This document shows positions 25,795-34,732 of a stretch of DNA of 64,000 nt, in pieces. Numbering within the stretch: the stretch's first letter is position 1; every line of letters begins with the position of its first letter. The position numbers and the translations under genes were made by a program. The notes under the pieces were generated by a model. The model searched no databases and was not told where the DNA came from. It worked only from the letters and a program-made list of their open reading frames with translations. Source of the DNA: Yeosuana aromativorans (GTDB taxonomy: Bacteria; Bacteroidota; Bacteroidia; Flavobacteriales; Flavobacteriaceae); NCBI RefSeq assembly GCF_014646655.1, contig NZ_BMNR01000001.1:688572-752571 (forward strand), written 5' to 3'.

Positions 25795-27348
25795 TTACAA
25801 ATCAAACTTGATGCCTTGAGCCAACGGCAACTCAGTTGTGTAATTGATGGTATTGGTTTGTCTTCGCATATATACTTTCCAGGCATCACTACCAGACTCA
25901 CGACCACCACCGGTTTCTTTTTCGCCTCCAAAAGCACCACCTATTTCAGCACCAGATGTTCCAATGTTAACATTGGCAATACCACAGTCAGAGCCATTTA
26001 CAGATAAAAACTGTTCCGCTTCACGCAAGTTATTGGTCATAATGGCTGATGACAACCCTTGAACCACACCATTTTGAATCGCAATGGCATTTCCAACATC
26101 ACCTGAATACTTCAACAAATATAAAATAGGCGCAAACGTTTCATGTTGAACAATTTCAAAATCTGGCTTTGCTTCTGCAATAGCTGGTTTTACATAACAG
26201 CCGCTTTCGTAACCTTCGCCTGTAAGCACGCCGCCTTCAATCACCAAATGTCCACCTTCTTCAACAACTTTAGCTAAGGCATTTTGGTACATCTTTACTG
26301 CATCTGTATCAATTAGTGGCCCCACATGATTGTTCTCATCCAACGGATTCCCTATGCGCAATTGTTTATAGGCATCTACAATAGCGGTTTTTACTGTATC
26401 ATAAATAGACTCGTGTATTATCAATCGTCTCGTTGAAGTACATCGTTGTCCTGCGGTTCCAACAGCGCCAAAAACAGCACCAATTACGGTCATTTTTATA
26501 TCGGCATCTGGTGTTACAATAATAGCATTATTTCCCCCTAACTCCAGTAAGCTTTTACCTAAACGTTTGGCAACTTCCTGCGCCACTATTTTACCCATTC
26601 GGATAGAACCTGTTGCAGAAATCAATGGAATCCTTGAATCCTGAGTCATAAACTCTCCTACTTGATAATCGCCATTGATTAAGCATGAAATGCCTTCCGG
26701 TAAATTGTTTTTTGCAAAGACCTCAGCGGCTATATTCTGGCAAGCAATACCACACAACGGCGTTTTTTCACTGGGTTTCCAAACACATACATCGCCACAA
26801 ATCCATGCCAAGGCTGTATTCCAACTCCACACGGCAACAGGGAAATTGAATGCAGAAATAATTCCTACAATGCCAAGCGGATGGTATTGTTCATACATTC
26901 TATGTCCTGGGCGTTCGCTGTGCATGGTTAACCCATGCAATTGACGGGACAATCCAACGGCAAAATCACAGATGTCAATCATTTCCTGTACTTCCCCAAG
27001 TCCTTCCTGATAACTTTTTCCCATTTCGTAAGAAACCAGTTTTCCTAAGGCTTCTTTCTTTTCGCGCAGTTTATCACTAAACTGACGCACTATGTCACCA
27101 CGTTGGGGTGCCGGCATGGTTCGCCAAGTTTTAAAGGCAGTTGTTGCTGTTTCTATTACTTTTTGATAATCTTCTTTACTGGTCGTCTTAACTTTTGCAA
27201 TCAAATGACCATCAACAGGAGAATAGCTTTCTAGGATTTTTCCACTTGAAAAATGATTGGATCCCGTAGATGTTCCATCATTAATATCTTTAACACCTAG
27301 TTGGTGTAATGCTTGTTTTATTCCGAAATCTACAGTAACAGCTTCCAT
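25795..27348 (-). CDS. ALDH7-type aldehyde dehydrogenase (probable piperideine-6-carboxylate dehydrogenase)
   Basis: 517 residues from the chosen ATG (MEAVTVDFGIKQALHQLGV); the longer frame would start upstream of an exact -7 box. Aldehyde dehydrogenase signatures: FNFPVAVWSWNTALAWICGD, KPSEKTP, the catalytic Glu in LLELGGNNA and the catalytic Cys in GTAGQRCTSTRRL. The last sequence and overall similarity place it in the ALDH7/antiquitin group, which oxidises L-aminoadipate semialdehyde (as piperideine-6-carboxylate) in lysine breakdown. Substrate is inferred from the family. A single gene convergent with the AlbA_2-like gene. Confidence 0.85.
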   Translation of the reverse strand: MEAVTVDFGIKQALHQLGVKDINDGTSTGSNHFSSGKILESYSPVDGHLIAKVKTTSKEDYQKVIETATTAFKTWRTMPAPQRGDIVRQFSDKLREKKEALGKLVSYEMGKSYQEGLGEVQEMIDICDFAVGLSRQLHGLTMHSERPGHRMYEQYHPLGIVGIISAFNFPVAVWSWNTALAWICGDVCVWKPSEKTPLCGIACQNIAAEVFAKNNLPEGISCLINGDYQVGEFMTQDSRIPLISATGSIRMGKIVAQEVAKRLGKSLLELGGNNAIIVTPDADIKMTVIGAVFGAVGTAGQRCTSTRRLIIHESIYDTVKTAIVDAYKQLRIGNPLDENNHVGPLIDTDAVKMYQNALAKVVEEGGHLVIEGGVLTGEGYESGCYVKPAIAEAKPDFEIVQHETFAPILYLLKYSGDVGNAIAIQNGVVQGLSSAIMTNNLREAEQFLSVNGSDCGIANVNIGTSGAEIGGAFGGEKETGGGRESGSDAWKVYMRRQTNTINYTTELPLAQGIKFDL

Positions 27349-27383
27349 ATTTGCTAATTTTTTGCGAATTATTAAATTTTGAA

Positions 27384-27391
27384 CAAATATA
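27384..27391 (-). promoter_or_regulatory. -7 box for the aldehyde dehydrogenase gene
   Basis: TATATTTG on the minus strand, an exact TANNTTTG box, 35 bp upstream of the chosen start. Transcription from here would exclude the longer reading frame. Confidence 0.55.
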
Positions 27392-27470
27392 CTAATAAAA
27401 TGTAGCTTAACTAAAGCCATTGGTTTTAAAAAATATTAACTTTCAGATTCGCAGTTAATTTCAAATCATT

Positions 27471-28529
27471 ATGAAAAATGTTCTCTATTTACTTGGCCTG
27501 TTATTAGTTCTTACCGGTTGCATGAACCAATCAGAAATAAAAGCGTTAACCTACCAAAAAAGTGAACCTGTTGATAGTACTAAAATCAGAACATCTGAAT
27601 TTTCAATTGTAATCCACGGTGGCGCTGGAACAATTTTAAAAGAAAACATGACGCCCGAGAAAGAGGCAGCCTACAAAGCCAAACTTGAGGAAGCCATTCG
27701 TGTAGGCTATACCATTTTAAAGAATGGAGGAAGCAGTCTTGATGCCGTTCAAAAAACCATCAATGTTATGGAAGATTCGCCGTTGTTCAACGCTGGAAAG
27801 GGAGCCGTTTTTACCAACGCAGGAACCAATGAGCACGATGCCTCCATAATGGATGGAAAAACCTTAAATGCGGGAGCCTCAGCAGGAACTTCAACCGTTA
27901 AAAACCCTATTAACCTAGCAAGGGCCATTATGGAACATTCACCACATGTTATGCTTTCAGGAAAAGGCGCCGAACAATTTGCCAAGGAACAAGGATTGGA
28001 ACTCGTTTCCCCTGAATATTTTTATACTGAAAAAAGTTTTCAAGCGCTTCAGCGGGTTAAAAAATCTGAGCAAGTGTCTTTGTCTTTTTATAATGAAGAT
28101 ATCAAAGACACTAAGTTTGGAACGGTGGGATGTGCCGCTCTTGATAAACATGGAAACTTAGCGGCTGGTACGTCAACAGGTGGCATGACCAATAAGCGCT
28201 GGGGACGTATAGGTGATTCGCCAATTATTGGAGCAGGAACCTATGCCAACAACGCCACGTGTGCAGTGTCCTGCACGGGATGGGGAGAATATTTTATAAG
28301 AGGTGTAGTAGCATATGATATTTCTGCTTTAATGGATTATAAAGGACTGTCCTTGCGGGATGCTGCAAAAGAAGTCATCCAGAAAAAAATACCTGCTCTT
28401 GGGGGTGATGGTGGTGTGATAGCTGTTGATAAACTGGGTAATATGGTTATGGAATTTAATACAGCAGGCATGTTTAGGGCAACCATGAACGACAAAGGCG
28501 AATTATATATTGGCATGTACAATGAATAA
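27471..28529 (+). CDS. Isoaspartyl peptidase / L-asparaginase (Ntn-hydrolase), lipoprotein
   Basis: 352 residues. Signal peptide with lipobox LTGC (Cys17), so the enzyme is exported and membrane-anchored. The N-terminal (alpha) half starts FSIVIHGGAGTI. The autocatalytic cleavage and nucleophile site is the Thr in TKFGTVGCAALD, followed by GNLAAGTSTGGMTNKRWGRIGDSP, the substrate-binding segment. The precursor is expected to cleave itself before that Thr to form an active alpha/beta pair that removes isoaspartyl peptides or asparagine. It overlaps the next gene by 8 bp. Confidence 0.93.
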   Translation: MKNVLYLLGLLLVLTGCMNQSEIKALTYQKSEPVDSTKIRTSEFSIVIHGGAGTILKENMTPEKEAAYKAKLEEAIRVGYTILKNGGSSLDAVQKTINVMEDSPLFNAGKGAVFTNAGTNEHDASIMDGKTLNAGASAGTSTVKNPINLARAIMEHSPHVMLSGKGAEQFAKEQGLELVSPEYFYTEKSFQALQRVKKSEQVSLSFYNEDIKDTKFGTVGCAALDKHGNLAAGTSTGGMTNKRWGRIGDSPIIGAGTYANNATCAVSCTGWGEYFIRGVVAYDISALMDYKGLSLRDAAKEVIQKKIPALGGDGGVIAVDKLGNMVMEFNTAGMFRATMNDKGELYIGMYNE

Positions 28530-28839
28530 AAAACCTCCTTATTATGCAGTGATTTTTACTTCAACACATTCTGAATATACGCATGGATATCAAGAAATGG
28601 CAGAACAAATGGAATTACTTGCTAAACAACAAAAGGGGTTTTTAGGAATGGAAAGCGCTCGAGACCGCGTTGGCATTACTATCAGTTATTGGGATAGTTT
28701 AGATGCCATTAAAAAATGGAAACAACACAGCAGTCATCTTATTGCTCAACAAAAAGGGCGACAAGATTGGTATAATTGGTATGATGTTAAGATTTGTAGG
28801 GTTGAACATGAATATTCTTTTGAAAAAAAAGATTCTTAA
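28522..28839 (+). CDS. Antibiotic biosynthesis monooxygenase (ABM) domain protein
   Basis: 105 residues from the ATG that overlaps the preceding stop. The ABM fold shows as PPYYAVIFTSTHSE, the helix YQEMAEQMELLAKQQKGFLGMESAR and ITISYWDSLDAIKKWKQHSSH. These small dimeric proteins act on quinones or serve as stress-related mono-oxygenases; the substrate is not readable. The overlap implies translational coupling with the exported peptidase upstream. Confidence 0.85.
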   Translation: MNKKPPYYAVIFTSTHSEYTHGYQEMAEQMELLAKQQKGFLGMESARDRVGITISYWDSLDAIKKWKQHSSHLIAQQKGRQDWYNWYDVKICRVEHEYSFEKKDS

Positions 28840-28846
28840 TAAAAAA

Positions 28847-29755
28847 TCATCTTTTTATATAGGTTTTAAGTATATTGTGGTCAGATTTAAACGTATGAAT
28901 CTTTTCTGTTTTTAAGATTTTCAAGTCCTTTGAAACCCAAATATGGTCCAGGGATAACAGCGGCAAATTATAAAACCACGTTTCCCTAAATCCATTGCCT
29001 TTTTTATTAAATGCCTGATTAAAATCTGTTTTAAGTTGTTTTAAATATGAAGACTCATAAGGGGTGTTAAAATCTCCTAGAACAACGGTATTATTCTTTT
29101 CCTTTATGGATTGATTTATATAGGTTAATTCCCATTTTCTGGGTACGTCTGGACTTCCTGTAGCATCTACTGCATAAAAATTGATACCTGCTGTTTTAAA
29201 GTTTATGACGGTTGTATTGTAGTTTGAAACCTTTTCACTAATAATATCTAAAGGTGTTTTTGAAAAAATAAAGAGTTCTTTGTCAGATTTATAATAATAG
29301 TCATTAGAATATTGTTTCTTAAATGACTGTAAATTGTTTTTAGGAGATTCAACCAAAACCAAGACATCAGGAATATTTCCGTTTTCTTTAAAAGCGTCTT
29401 CAAAGGTATTATCTCTTGATGCGTTCCAAAAAACCACTTCTAAATCCTGTTTACTGATGGTATCTGGAATATGTATTTTAAAGCTCCTGCTCAACCAGGT
29501 TAACAATAACAAAGATGCTATAATCAAATTATATCGTCGCCATTGTTTGGTAAGTACAATTGAAAACAACAAAACCAAAAGAATAATTACGGGCAATGGA
29601 AAAGTGTAAAAATACAATGAAGATACGTAATTATGTTCCTTTATCACAAAGTGCAATGCCAACAAACCTAAAATCATTGCAACATTGATAAGCTGCAAAA
29701 TGATTCTGAAAACCTTAAAAACTATCTTAACGAAAACCCTTTTGCTGCCCACCAC
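28847..29755 (-). CDS. Membrane-anchored endonuclease/exonuclease/phosphatase family protein
   Basis: 302 residues. Three hydrophobic helices at about 15-40, 48-66 and 72-86, then an EEP domain. Motifs: Asn in DLEVVFWNASRDN, VVLGDFNTPYESSYLKQL (GDFN), LDHIWVSKDL and the terminal SDHNILKTYI. The Glu usually found near residue 130 corresponds to VLVLVESPKN. Substrate could be nucleic acid or phospholipid. The start overlaps the end of the YCII gene by 34 bp on the same strand; two short operon genes precede it. Confidence 0.82.
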   Translation of the reverse strand: MVGSKRVFVKIVFKVFRIILQLINVAMILGLLALHFVIKEHNYVSSLYFYTFPLPVIILLVLLFSIVLTKQWRRYNLIIASLLLLTWLSRSFKIHIPDTISKQDLEVVFWNASRDNTFEDAFKENGNIPDVLVLVESPKNNLQSFKKQYSNDYYYKSDKELFIFSKTPLDIISEKVSNYNTTVINFKTAGINFYAVDATGSPDVPRKWELTYINQSIKEKNNTVVLGDFNTPYESSYLKQLKTDFNQAFNKKGNGFRETWFYNLPLLSLDHIWVSKDLKILKTEKIHTFKSDHNILKTYIKR

Positions 29756-30210
29756 GGATGTATTTCAATAATTAATCTACCCGCTTTTACCATGGGATCT
29801 GAGTTGGCCAAACTATCGGCCATTTTTAAAGTGGGCACATTATAAATAGTAATGCCTCTTATGTCACCGTTATCACCAAATGGTCCAGAAATATCTGCAT
29901 ACCCCATTTGATACATTTTTGTTAAATGTGCCAAATGCAAGGTTTGAAGGCTATCAGCTTCTGCTTTAGTTTGAGAACGAGTTGGGCCACTTTTCAAAAA
30001 AGCCATAAAATACTGTTGCATTAAAATGGTGTCTTTAGTTGTTGCATCAACATAATCAAAGGTTTGAAAACCTTTTGCAGTCAACTCCTCTTTTATTTGT
30101 TTTTGTGTTTTTTTAACTTCATTTAATGTCGGTTCAACCGTTTGTTTTGTTTCCTTTTTGCATGAAATCATCACAGCTAATACCAACAAAATTAAATAGA
30201 CTTTTCTCAT
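29722..30210 (-). CDS. YCII-related lipoprotein
   Basis: 162 residues from the ATG beginning the signal peptide MRKVYLILLVLAVMISC (lipobox ISC); the frame runs 21 codons further upstream through hairpin-rich spacer DNA. After a Lys/Glu linker, a YCII-like dimeric ferredoxin fold follows (about residues 65-160): MQQYFMAFLKSGPTRSQTKAEADSLQTLHLAHLTKMYQMG and ITIYNVPTLKMADSLANSDPMVKAG. The His usually taken as the YCII catalytic residue is present (LQTLHLAHL). Role unknown. Confidence 0.82.
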   Translation of the reverse strand: MRKVYLILLVLAVMISCKKETKQTVEPTLNEVKKTQKQIKEELTAKGFQTFDYVDATTKDTILMQQYFMAFLKSGPTRSQTKAEADSLQTLHLAHLTKMYQMGYADISGPFGDNGDIRGITIYNVPTLKMADSLANSDPMVKAGRLIIEIHPWWAAKGFSLR

Positions 30211-30228
30211 TTGTTTAAAAATTTTCAA

Positions 30229-30298
30229 GAACCTTTGGTTCAGTATTTTAATTATATCAGTGGTAATGCCCATTACCTATCAAACGCCCATTATGGGC
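30229..30298 (-). repeat. Cluster of three hairpins upstream of the YCII gene
   Basis: GAACC (30229-30233) / GGTTC (30237-30241); GGTAAT (30262-30267) / ATTACC (30272-30277); and the 13-bp near-perfect palindrome GCCCATTATGGGC (30286-30298). All sit in the 95-bp spacer between two minus-strand genes, and none has a T-tract. Confidence 0.5.
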
Positions 30299-30305
30299 TT
30301 TCACA

Positions 30306-30773
30306 TCACCAAGTTTTATAAGGATGTTTACTTAATTGTGAATTATAATATTTAATGTCTCCTGTTACTTCTTTGCCCAGCCAACCAGGTTTTTTAAACG
30401 ATTCATTTTCATGTGCCAATTCTATTTCGGCGATAATCAATCCGTCGTTATCTCCACTAAACACATCCACTTCAAAAACATGTGTACCAACCTTTATTTC
30501 AAACCGCTCTTTATCAATAATTCCGGGTTCACAAAGCCCTAAAAGTCCTTCGGCCTCCGTTTTTGAAATTTCCTTTTCCCACTCAAACCGTGTGGTCCCA
30601 TTGCTATCTGTTTGCCCTTTTACGGTTATAAATCCTTGCTCTCCCTTTAATCGAACCCGCACTGTTCTGTGTTTATTGGTATTTAAAAATCCCTGGATGA
30701 TTCTTGTGCTTTTAAATGCTTCTTGTTTAAAATCATTTGAAGTTACTAAAAACTTGCGTTCAATTTCTATCAT
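30306..30773 (-). CDS. CYTH domain protein
   Basis: 155 residues. The CYTH signature EIERKFLV opens the protein (residues 3-10). Alternating charged strands follow (HRTVRVRLKGEQGFITVKG, VFEVDVFSGDNDGLIIAEIELAHE), forming the triphosphate tunnel. Members hydrolyse triphosphates or act as adenylate cyclase or thiamine triphosphatase; bacterial stand-alone versions are mainly inorganic triphosphatases. The start overlaps the end of the upstream reductase-like gene by 4 bp. Confidence 0.9.
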   Translation of the reverse strand: MIEIERKFLVTSNDFKQEAFKSTRIIQGFLNTNKHRTVRVRLKGEQGFITVKGQTDSNGTTRFEWEKEISKTEAEGLLGLCEPGIIDKERFEIKVGTHVFEVDVFSGDNDGLIIAEIELAHENESFKKPGWLGKEVTGDIKYYNSQLSKHPYKTW

Positions 30774-31432
30774 AAACTATTTGATATATTTTGAATCTCG
30801 TTGGATGGAATTCGCCCAGATTTATACTCATTGTTAGCCAACCAAACCATGGCGTTAACAATGGCTTTTGGATGAATGGACCGATATTTCTTTAAACTTC
30901 CAACCAAAAAAGGATCTACAATACGCATAAATAGCTTTGCTACTTTTTCGCCTAATCGTTTTTCATCTCTAGTTCCTCCAATCAAAGACGGTTGTAAAAT
31001 ATATGTGTTTTTAATGCCAAACCTTAACACGCCCTCTTCCATTCTACCTTTGGTTCTGTTATAAAACAGCTTGCTCTTTTTATCAGCGCCCAATGCCGAA
31101 ATCACCACAAACGTATCTATGTTTTTCTGAACGCAAAGATTGGCCAATGTAATAGGAATGCCGTAATCAATCTTAAGATACAGTTCCTCATCTGGAGTTT
31201 TAGCCTTAGTTGTGCCGATACAGCAATACACTACATCGGCAGAAAATAAATCGATATGCTTTTCCAATTCAAATAAATCTACCAAATGCTCCTCAATTTT
31301 GGGATGCGTGATGTTACACGAACTTCTACTGAATAACCGAACGGTTCGATACCTGTTATCTTCTAAAAGTTGTTTTAATAGCAGGTTGCCCGTAAGACCT
31401 GTAGCACCAATAATAATTGCTGTTTTTGACAT
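30770..31432 (-). CDS. NAD(P)-binding Rossmann-fold protein (HTATIP2/TIP30-like)
   Basis: 220 residues. The nucleotide-binding loop is GATGLTGNLLLKQLLEDN (residues 9-26). VVYCCIGTTKAKTPDEELYLKIDYGIPITLA and FYNRTKGRMEEGVLRFG (the Tyr/Lys region) match atypical SDR proteins of the TIP30 type. No catalytic role is established for bacterial members. First gene of a short operon with CYTH, YCII and EEP genes; divergent from dinB across 42 bp. Confidence 0.85.
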   Translation of the reverse strand: MSKTAIIIGATGLTGNLLLKQLLEDNRYRTVRLFSRSSCNITHPKIEEHLVDLFELEKHIDLFSADVVYCCIGTTKAKTPDEELYLKIDYGIPITLANLCVQKNIDTFVVISALGADKKSKLFYNRTKGRMEEGVLRFGIKNTYILQPSLIGGTRDEKRLGEKVAKLFMRIVDPFLVGSLKKYRSIHPKAIVNAMVWLANNEYKSGRIPSNEIQNISNSL

Positions 31433-31474
31433 GGCTTTTAATTCTCTTTGATAAAGATATTATATTTTTACAAG

Positions 31475-32587
31475 ATGTCTGAGATTCTGCCCATTAGAAA
31501 AATTATTCATGTTGATATGGATGCCTTTTACGCATCTGTAGAGCAATTGGATAACCCAGAACTTAAGGGGAAACCCATTGCTGTTGGCGGAAGCGAAAAA
31601 CGTGGTGTTGTGAGTGCCGCCAGTTATGAGGCCAGAAAATTTGGCGTAAAAAGTGCCATGAGCGGTATGCAAGCCAAACGTTTGTGTCCAGAATTACTTT
31701 TTGTACGGCCTCGTTTTGATAGATATCATGAGATTTCAAAAAAAATAAGACGTATCTTTTTTGATTATACCGATTTGGTTGAGCCATTGTCTTTGGATGA
31801 GGCCTATTTAGATGTGACCCAAAATAAAAAAGGAAATCCAAGTGCCTCTTTGATTGCCAAGGAAATTCGTGAGCGCATTTTTAAAGAAGTGGGATTAACG
31901 GCTTCAGCAGGAATCTCAATCAACAAATTTATAGCCAAAGTAGCCAGTGATTATAACAAGCCTAACGGACAAAAAACGGTAAATCCTGAAGACGTCATTT
32001 CCTTTTTGGAACAACTTGACATCCGAAAATTTTATGGCGTTGGAAAAGTGACCGCTGAAAAAATGTACCAAATGGGCATTTTTACGGGATTGGACTTAAA
32101 ACAAAAATCCATAGAGTATTTAGAAGAACACTTTGGAAAGTCTGGAAAGTACTATTATTATGTAGTTAGAGGAATCCATAACAGCGAAGTTAAACCCAAT
32201 AGAATAAGAAAATCATTAGCTGCTGAGCGTACTTTTAATGAAAATCTATCCAGTGAAATTTTTATGTTGGAAAAGTTACAGCAAATTGCCAAAGAGGTTT
32301 CCAGACGCTTAACCAAAAGCCGTGTGGCCGGCAAAACCATTACTTTAAAAATCAAGTACAGCGATTTTACTTTACAAACCCGCAGTAAAACGCTTCCTTA
32401 TTTTGTGAGCGATCACAGTGTGATTCTTGAAACGGCAAAAGATTTATTATATCAAGAAAAATTGAACAATTCCGTACGGTTGCTCGGGATTTCTATTTCA
32501 AATTTGAATACAGACAAAACGCCTTCAAACAAAACGCAAACTGAAAAAGAAAAAAGTGTAAGCGTGCAATTGAAGTTTGAGTTTTAA
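31475..32587 (+). CDS. dinB: DNA polymerase IV (Y-family)
   Basis: 370 residues from the ATG giving MSEILPIRKIIHVDMDAFYASVEQ; the longer TTG-started frame adds 9 residues with no resemblance. Catalytic motifs are intact: HVDMDAFYASVEQ and PLSLDEAYLDVT. The thumb helix-hairpin-helix is near residues 180-210 (IRKFYGVGKVTAEKMYQMGI) and the little finger domain ends the protein. A translesion polymerase that copies damaged DNA with low fidelity. No LexA-type box could be identified in the short divergent spacer. Confidence 0.95.
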   Translation: MSEILPIRKIIHVDMDAFYASVEQLDNPELKGKPIAVGGSEKRGVVSAASYEARKFGVKSAMSGMQAKRLCPELLFVRPRFDRYHEISKKIRRIFFDYTDLVEPLSLDEAYLDVTQNKKGNPSASLIAKEIRERIFKEVGLTASAGISINKFIAKVASDYNKPNGQKTVNPEDVISFLEQLDIRKFYGVGKVTAEKMYQMGIFTGLDLKQKSIEYLEEHFGKSGKYYYYVVRGIHNSEVKPNRIRKSLAAERTFNENLSSEIFMLEKLQQIAKEVSRRLTKSRVAGKTITLKIKYSDFTLQTRSKTLPYFVSDHSVILETAKDLLYQEKLNNSVRLLGISISNLNTDKTPSNKTQTEKEKSVSVQLKFEF

Positions 32588-32622
32588 AAAATTTTTGGTT
32601 CAATTGAAGTTCTTAAAAAGAA

Positions 32623-32662
32623 AAAAGTGCTCAAACAGTTTTTTTACTGCATGAGCACTTTT
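32623..32662. terminator. Bidirectional terminator between dinB and pyk
   Basis: AAAAGTGCTCA (32623-32633) pairs with TGAGCACTTTT (32652-32662), with CAGT/ACTG stacked inside around a T-rich loop. A- and T-tracts flank both sides, so it can end dinB on the plus strand and pyk on the minus strand. Confidence 0.85.
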
Positions 32663-32686
32663 AGTATAAGTTTTATTAATGAAGTT

Positions 32687-34123
32687 TTAGTCACCAGAAA
32701 TCTCTCTTACACGTAAGGTGTTTACCATCCCTTTTTCGGCAATTGGCATAGACGCTAAACTAATGACCATATCACCCTTGGTAACATAATTATTGGCTTT
32801 TGCTATTCTGTTGATATCACCAACGGTTTCATCGGTTGAAACAAATCTATCATAAAAAAAAGCCTTCACACCCCAAAGTAAACTTAACTGTGTTAAAATA
32901 CGCCTATTTGATGTAAATACTAAAATATGGCAGGATGGTCTCCATGCTGAAATTTGAAAAGCCGTGTACCCACTATTTGTTAAGGTTGAAATAGCTTTGG
33001 CATCAATTTCATTGGCCATATTAGCCGCATGGTAACAAATCGATTTAGTTATATATCTATTGGTTCTTATATGTGGTGGTAATTGTGGCACTTGAATTAA
33101 CGGTGAATCTTCAACACGTTTTAAAATGTTTGCCATTTGCTTGATGACTTGCACCGGATACTGCCCAACAGATGTTTCTCCTGAGAGCATCACAGCATCG
33201 GCTCCATCCATGACAGAGTTGGCAACATCATTAACCTCAGCCCGGGTAGGTGTTAGGCTGGTAATCATGGTTTCCATCATCTGGGTTGCAATAATAACGG
33301 GTATTCTTGCTTTCTTGGCCCTCAATACCAATTGCTTTTGGATCAAAGGTACTTCTTCAGCAGGAATTTCTACACCCAAATCTCCTCTGGCAACCATAAT
33401 ACCATCACAATAGGCTACTATTTTATCAATGTTTTCAACGGCTTCTGGTTTTTCAATTTTAGCTATAATGGGGATTTTTTCATCACTATGCTCATTAATT
33501 AAATCGCTTAGTTGCATGAGGTCTTCTGCATGACGCACAAATGATAAGGCTATCCAGTCCACTTGTTGTTTAATGGCAAAAATGGCATCCTCAATATCCT
33601 TTTCTGTTAATGCTGGCTGTGAAATATTCGTATTAGGTAAGTTTACGCCTTTTTTGGATTTTAGCGGTCCGCCTTGAATTACTTTTGCTTTTACCTCGTT
33701 ATCTTTATTGGTTGAAACAACTTCAAATATCAATTTACCGTCATCCAAAAGAATGCGTTCCCCTGGCTTAGCATCTTGAGGAAACCGCTCATAAGTCATG
33801 TATACACGCTCTTTGGTTCCTTCAAATCGCTTTCCAGTGGCAAATATGATTTCATCTCCCGGTTGAACTACCACCTCTTCTTTCATAACACCCACACGAA
33901 GTTTGGGTCCCTGTAGGTCGGCCAATATAGCTGCGTTATAACCGTATTCGTCGTTGAGGTCACGTATCATCTTGATACGCTCTGCTACATCCTTGTAATC
34001 GGCGTGTGAAAAATTTATTCTGAAAACATCTACACCTTCATCAAGCATAGCTTTCAAAACTTCTTTTGTACTGGTTGCTGGACCCAAAGTGGCCACTATT
34101 TTGGTTTTCTTTCTTTTTGGCAT
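32687..34123 (-). CDS. pyk: Pyruvate kinase
   Basis: 478 residues, standard length. It converts phosphoenolpyruvate and ADP to pyruvate and ATP. Motifs: KIVATLGPAT, the start VFRINFSHA, the catalytic IIAKIEKPEAVENID (Lys) and MVARGDLGVEIP (Mg ligand), and AVMLSGETSVGQYPV. The C-terminal allosteric domain is complete. The ATG shares 1 bp with the stop of the small gene upstream (TAATG), so the two are translationally coupled. Confidence 0.97.
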   Translation of the reverse strand: MPKRKKTKIVATLGPATSTKEVLKAMLDEGVDVFRINFSHADYKDVAERIKMIRDLNDEYGYNAAILADLQGPKLRVGVMKEEVVVQPGDEIIFATGKRFEGTKERVYMTYERFPQDAKPGERILLDDGKLIFEVVSTNKDNEVKAKVIQGGPLKSKKGVNLPNTNISQPALTEKDIEDAIFAIKQQVDWIALSFVRHAEDLMQLSDLINEHSDEKIPIIAKIEKPEAVENIDKIVAYCDGIMVARGDLGVEIPAEEVPLIQKQLVLRAKKARIPVIIATQMMETMITSLTPTRAEVNDVANSVMDGADAVMLSGETSVGQYPVQVIKQMANILKRVEDSPLIQVPQLPPHIRTNRYITKSICYHAANMANEIDAKAISTLTNSGYTAFQISAWRPSCHILVFTSNRRILTQLSLLWGVKAFFYDRFVSTDETVGDINRIAKANNYVTKGDMVISLASMPIAEKGMVNTLRVREISGD

Positions 34124-34608
34124 TAGCTAAAAATTAAATTTTCTTTAGATTTTAATTGACTAAGATCAATAGTGTAGGCTGTTGCAATTTGTGGGATACT
34201 CAATATTGTATTGATAATACGTCTTTCTTTATTTAGATTGAATTCTTCCTCAATTTTCAATAAATAGTTAACGTGTTTTAGTTCTGGTAATAAATAATAT
34301 GTTTTTGTAACGGTTTGGTTTGTTTGAAACAAGGATTGTGAACGTTCTTTTTCATAATCATTTGTTTTACAAATATTTGACACCAAATTCCACGTTAAAA
34401 ATTGCTTCTTGTCTTCCCATTTATAAATGGAATAAGTTGATTTTCCGTTGTTATAATCTAAGTCTTTTTTATTTCTAACCAGATTAATCCCCAAACTTTT
34501 ATTTAAAAGATATGCCAAACGGTAATCTTCAATGGTGCAATGAATGCCAATTAATGTACAAATCGTCTCTTCAAAAACATCATCAAGGATAAGTTTGTGT
34601 ACAGCCAT
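34123..34608 (-). CDS. IPExxxVDY-family-like conserved protein
   Basis: 161 residues, soluble, no known motif. The opening KLILDDVFEETICTLIGIHC and YRLAYLLNKSLGINLVR match what I remember of the small protein that flavobacterial genomes place between rnc and pyk, annotated as the IPExxxVDY family. The function is unknown. Coupled to pyk by a TAATG overlap. Upstream a near -7 box TATATTTA (34627-34634) suggests a promoter for the pair. Confidence 0.7.
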   Translation of the reverse strand: MAVHKLILDDVFEETICTLIGIHCTIEDYRLAYLLNKSLGINLVRNKKDLDYNNGKSTYSIYKWEDKKQFLTWNLVSNICKTNDYEKERSQSLFQTNQTVTKTYYLLPELKHVNYLLKIEEEFNLNKERRIINTILSIPQIATAYTIDLSQLKSKENLIFS

Positions 34609-34732
34609 AACTTATATAAATCGGTGTAAATATAATATTTAAAAAATTGAAAGTAGTAAGTTTTTATCAATCTTAAAAAGAATTGCTAACTAAAACGTTG
34701 TAGTGAATTAGGATTTTTTCAGATATAAAAGT

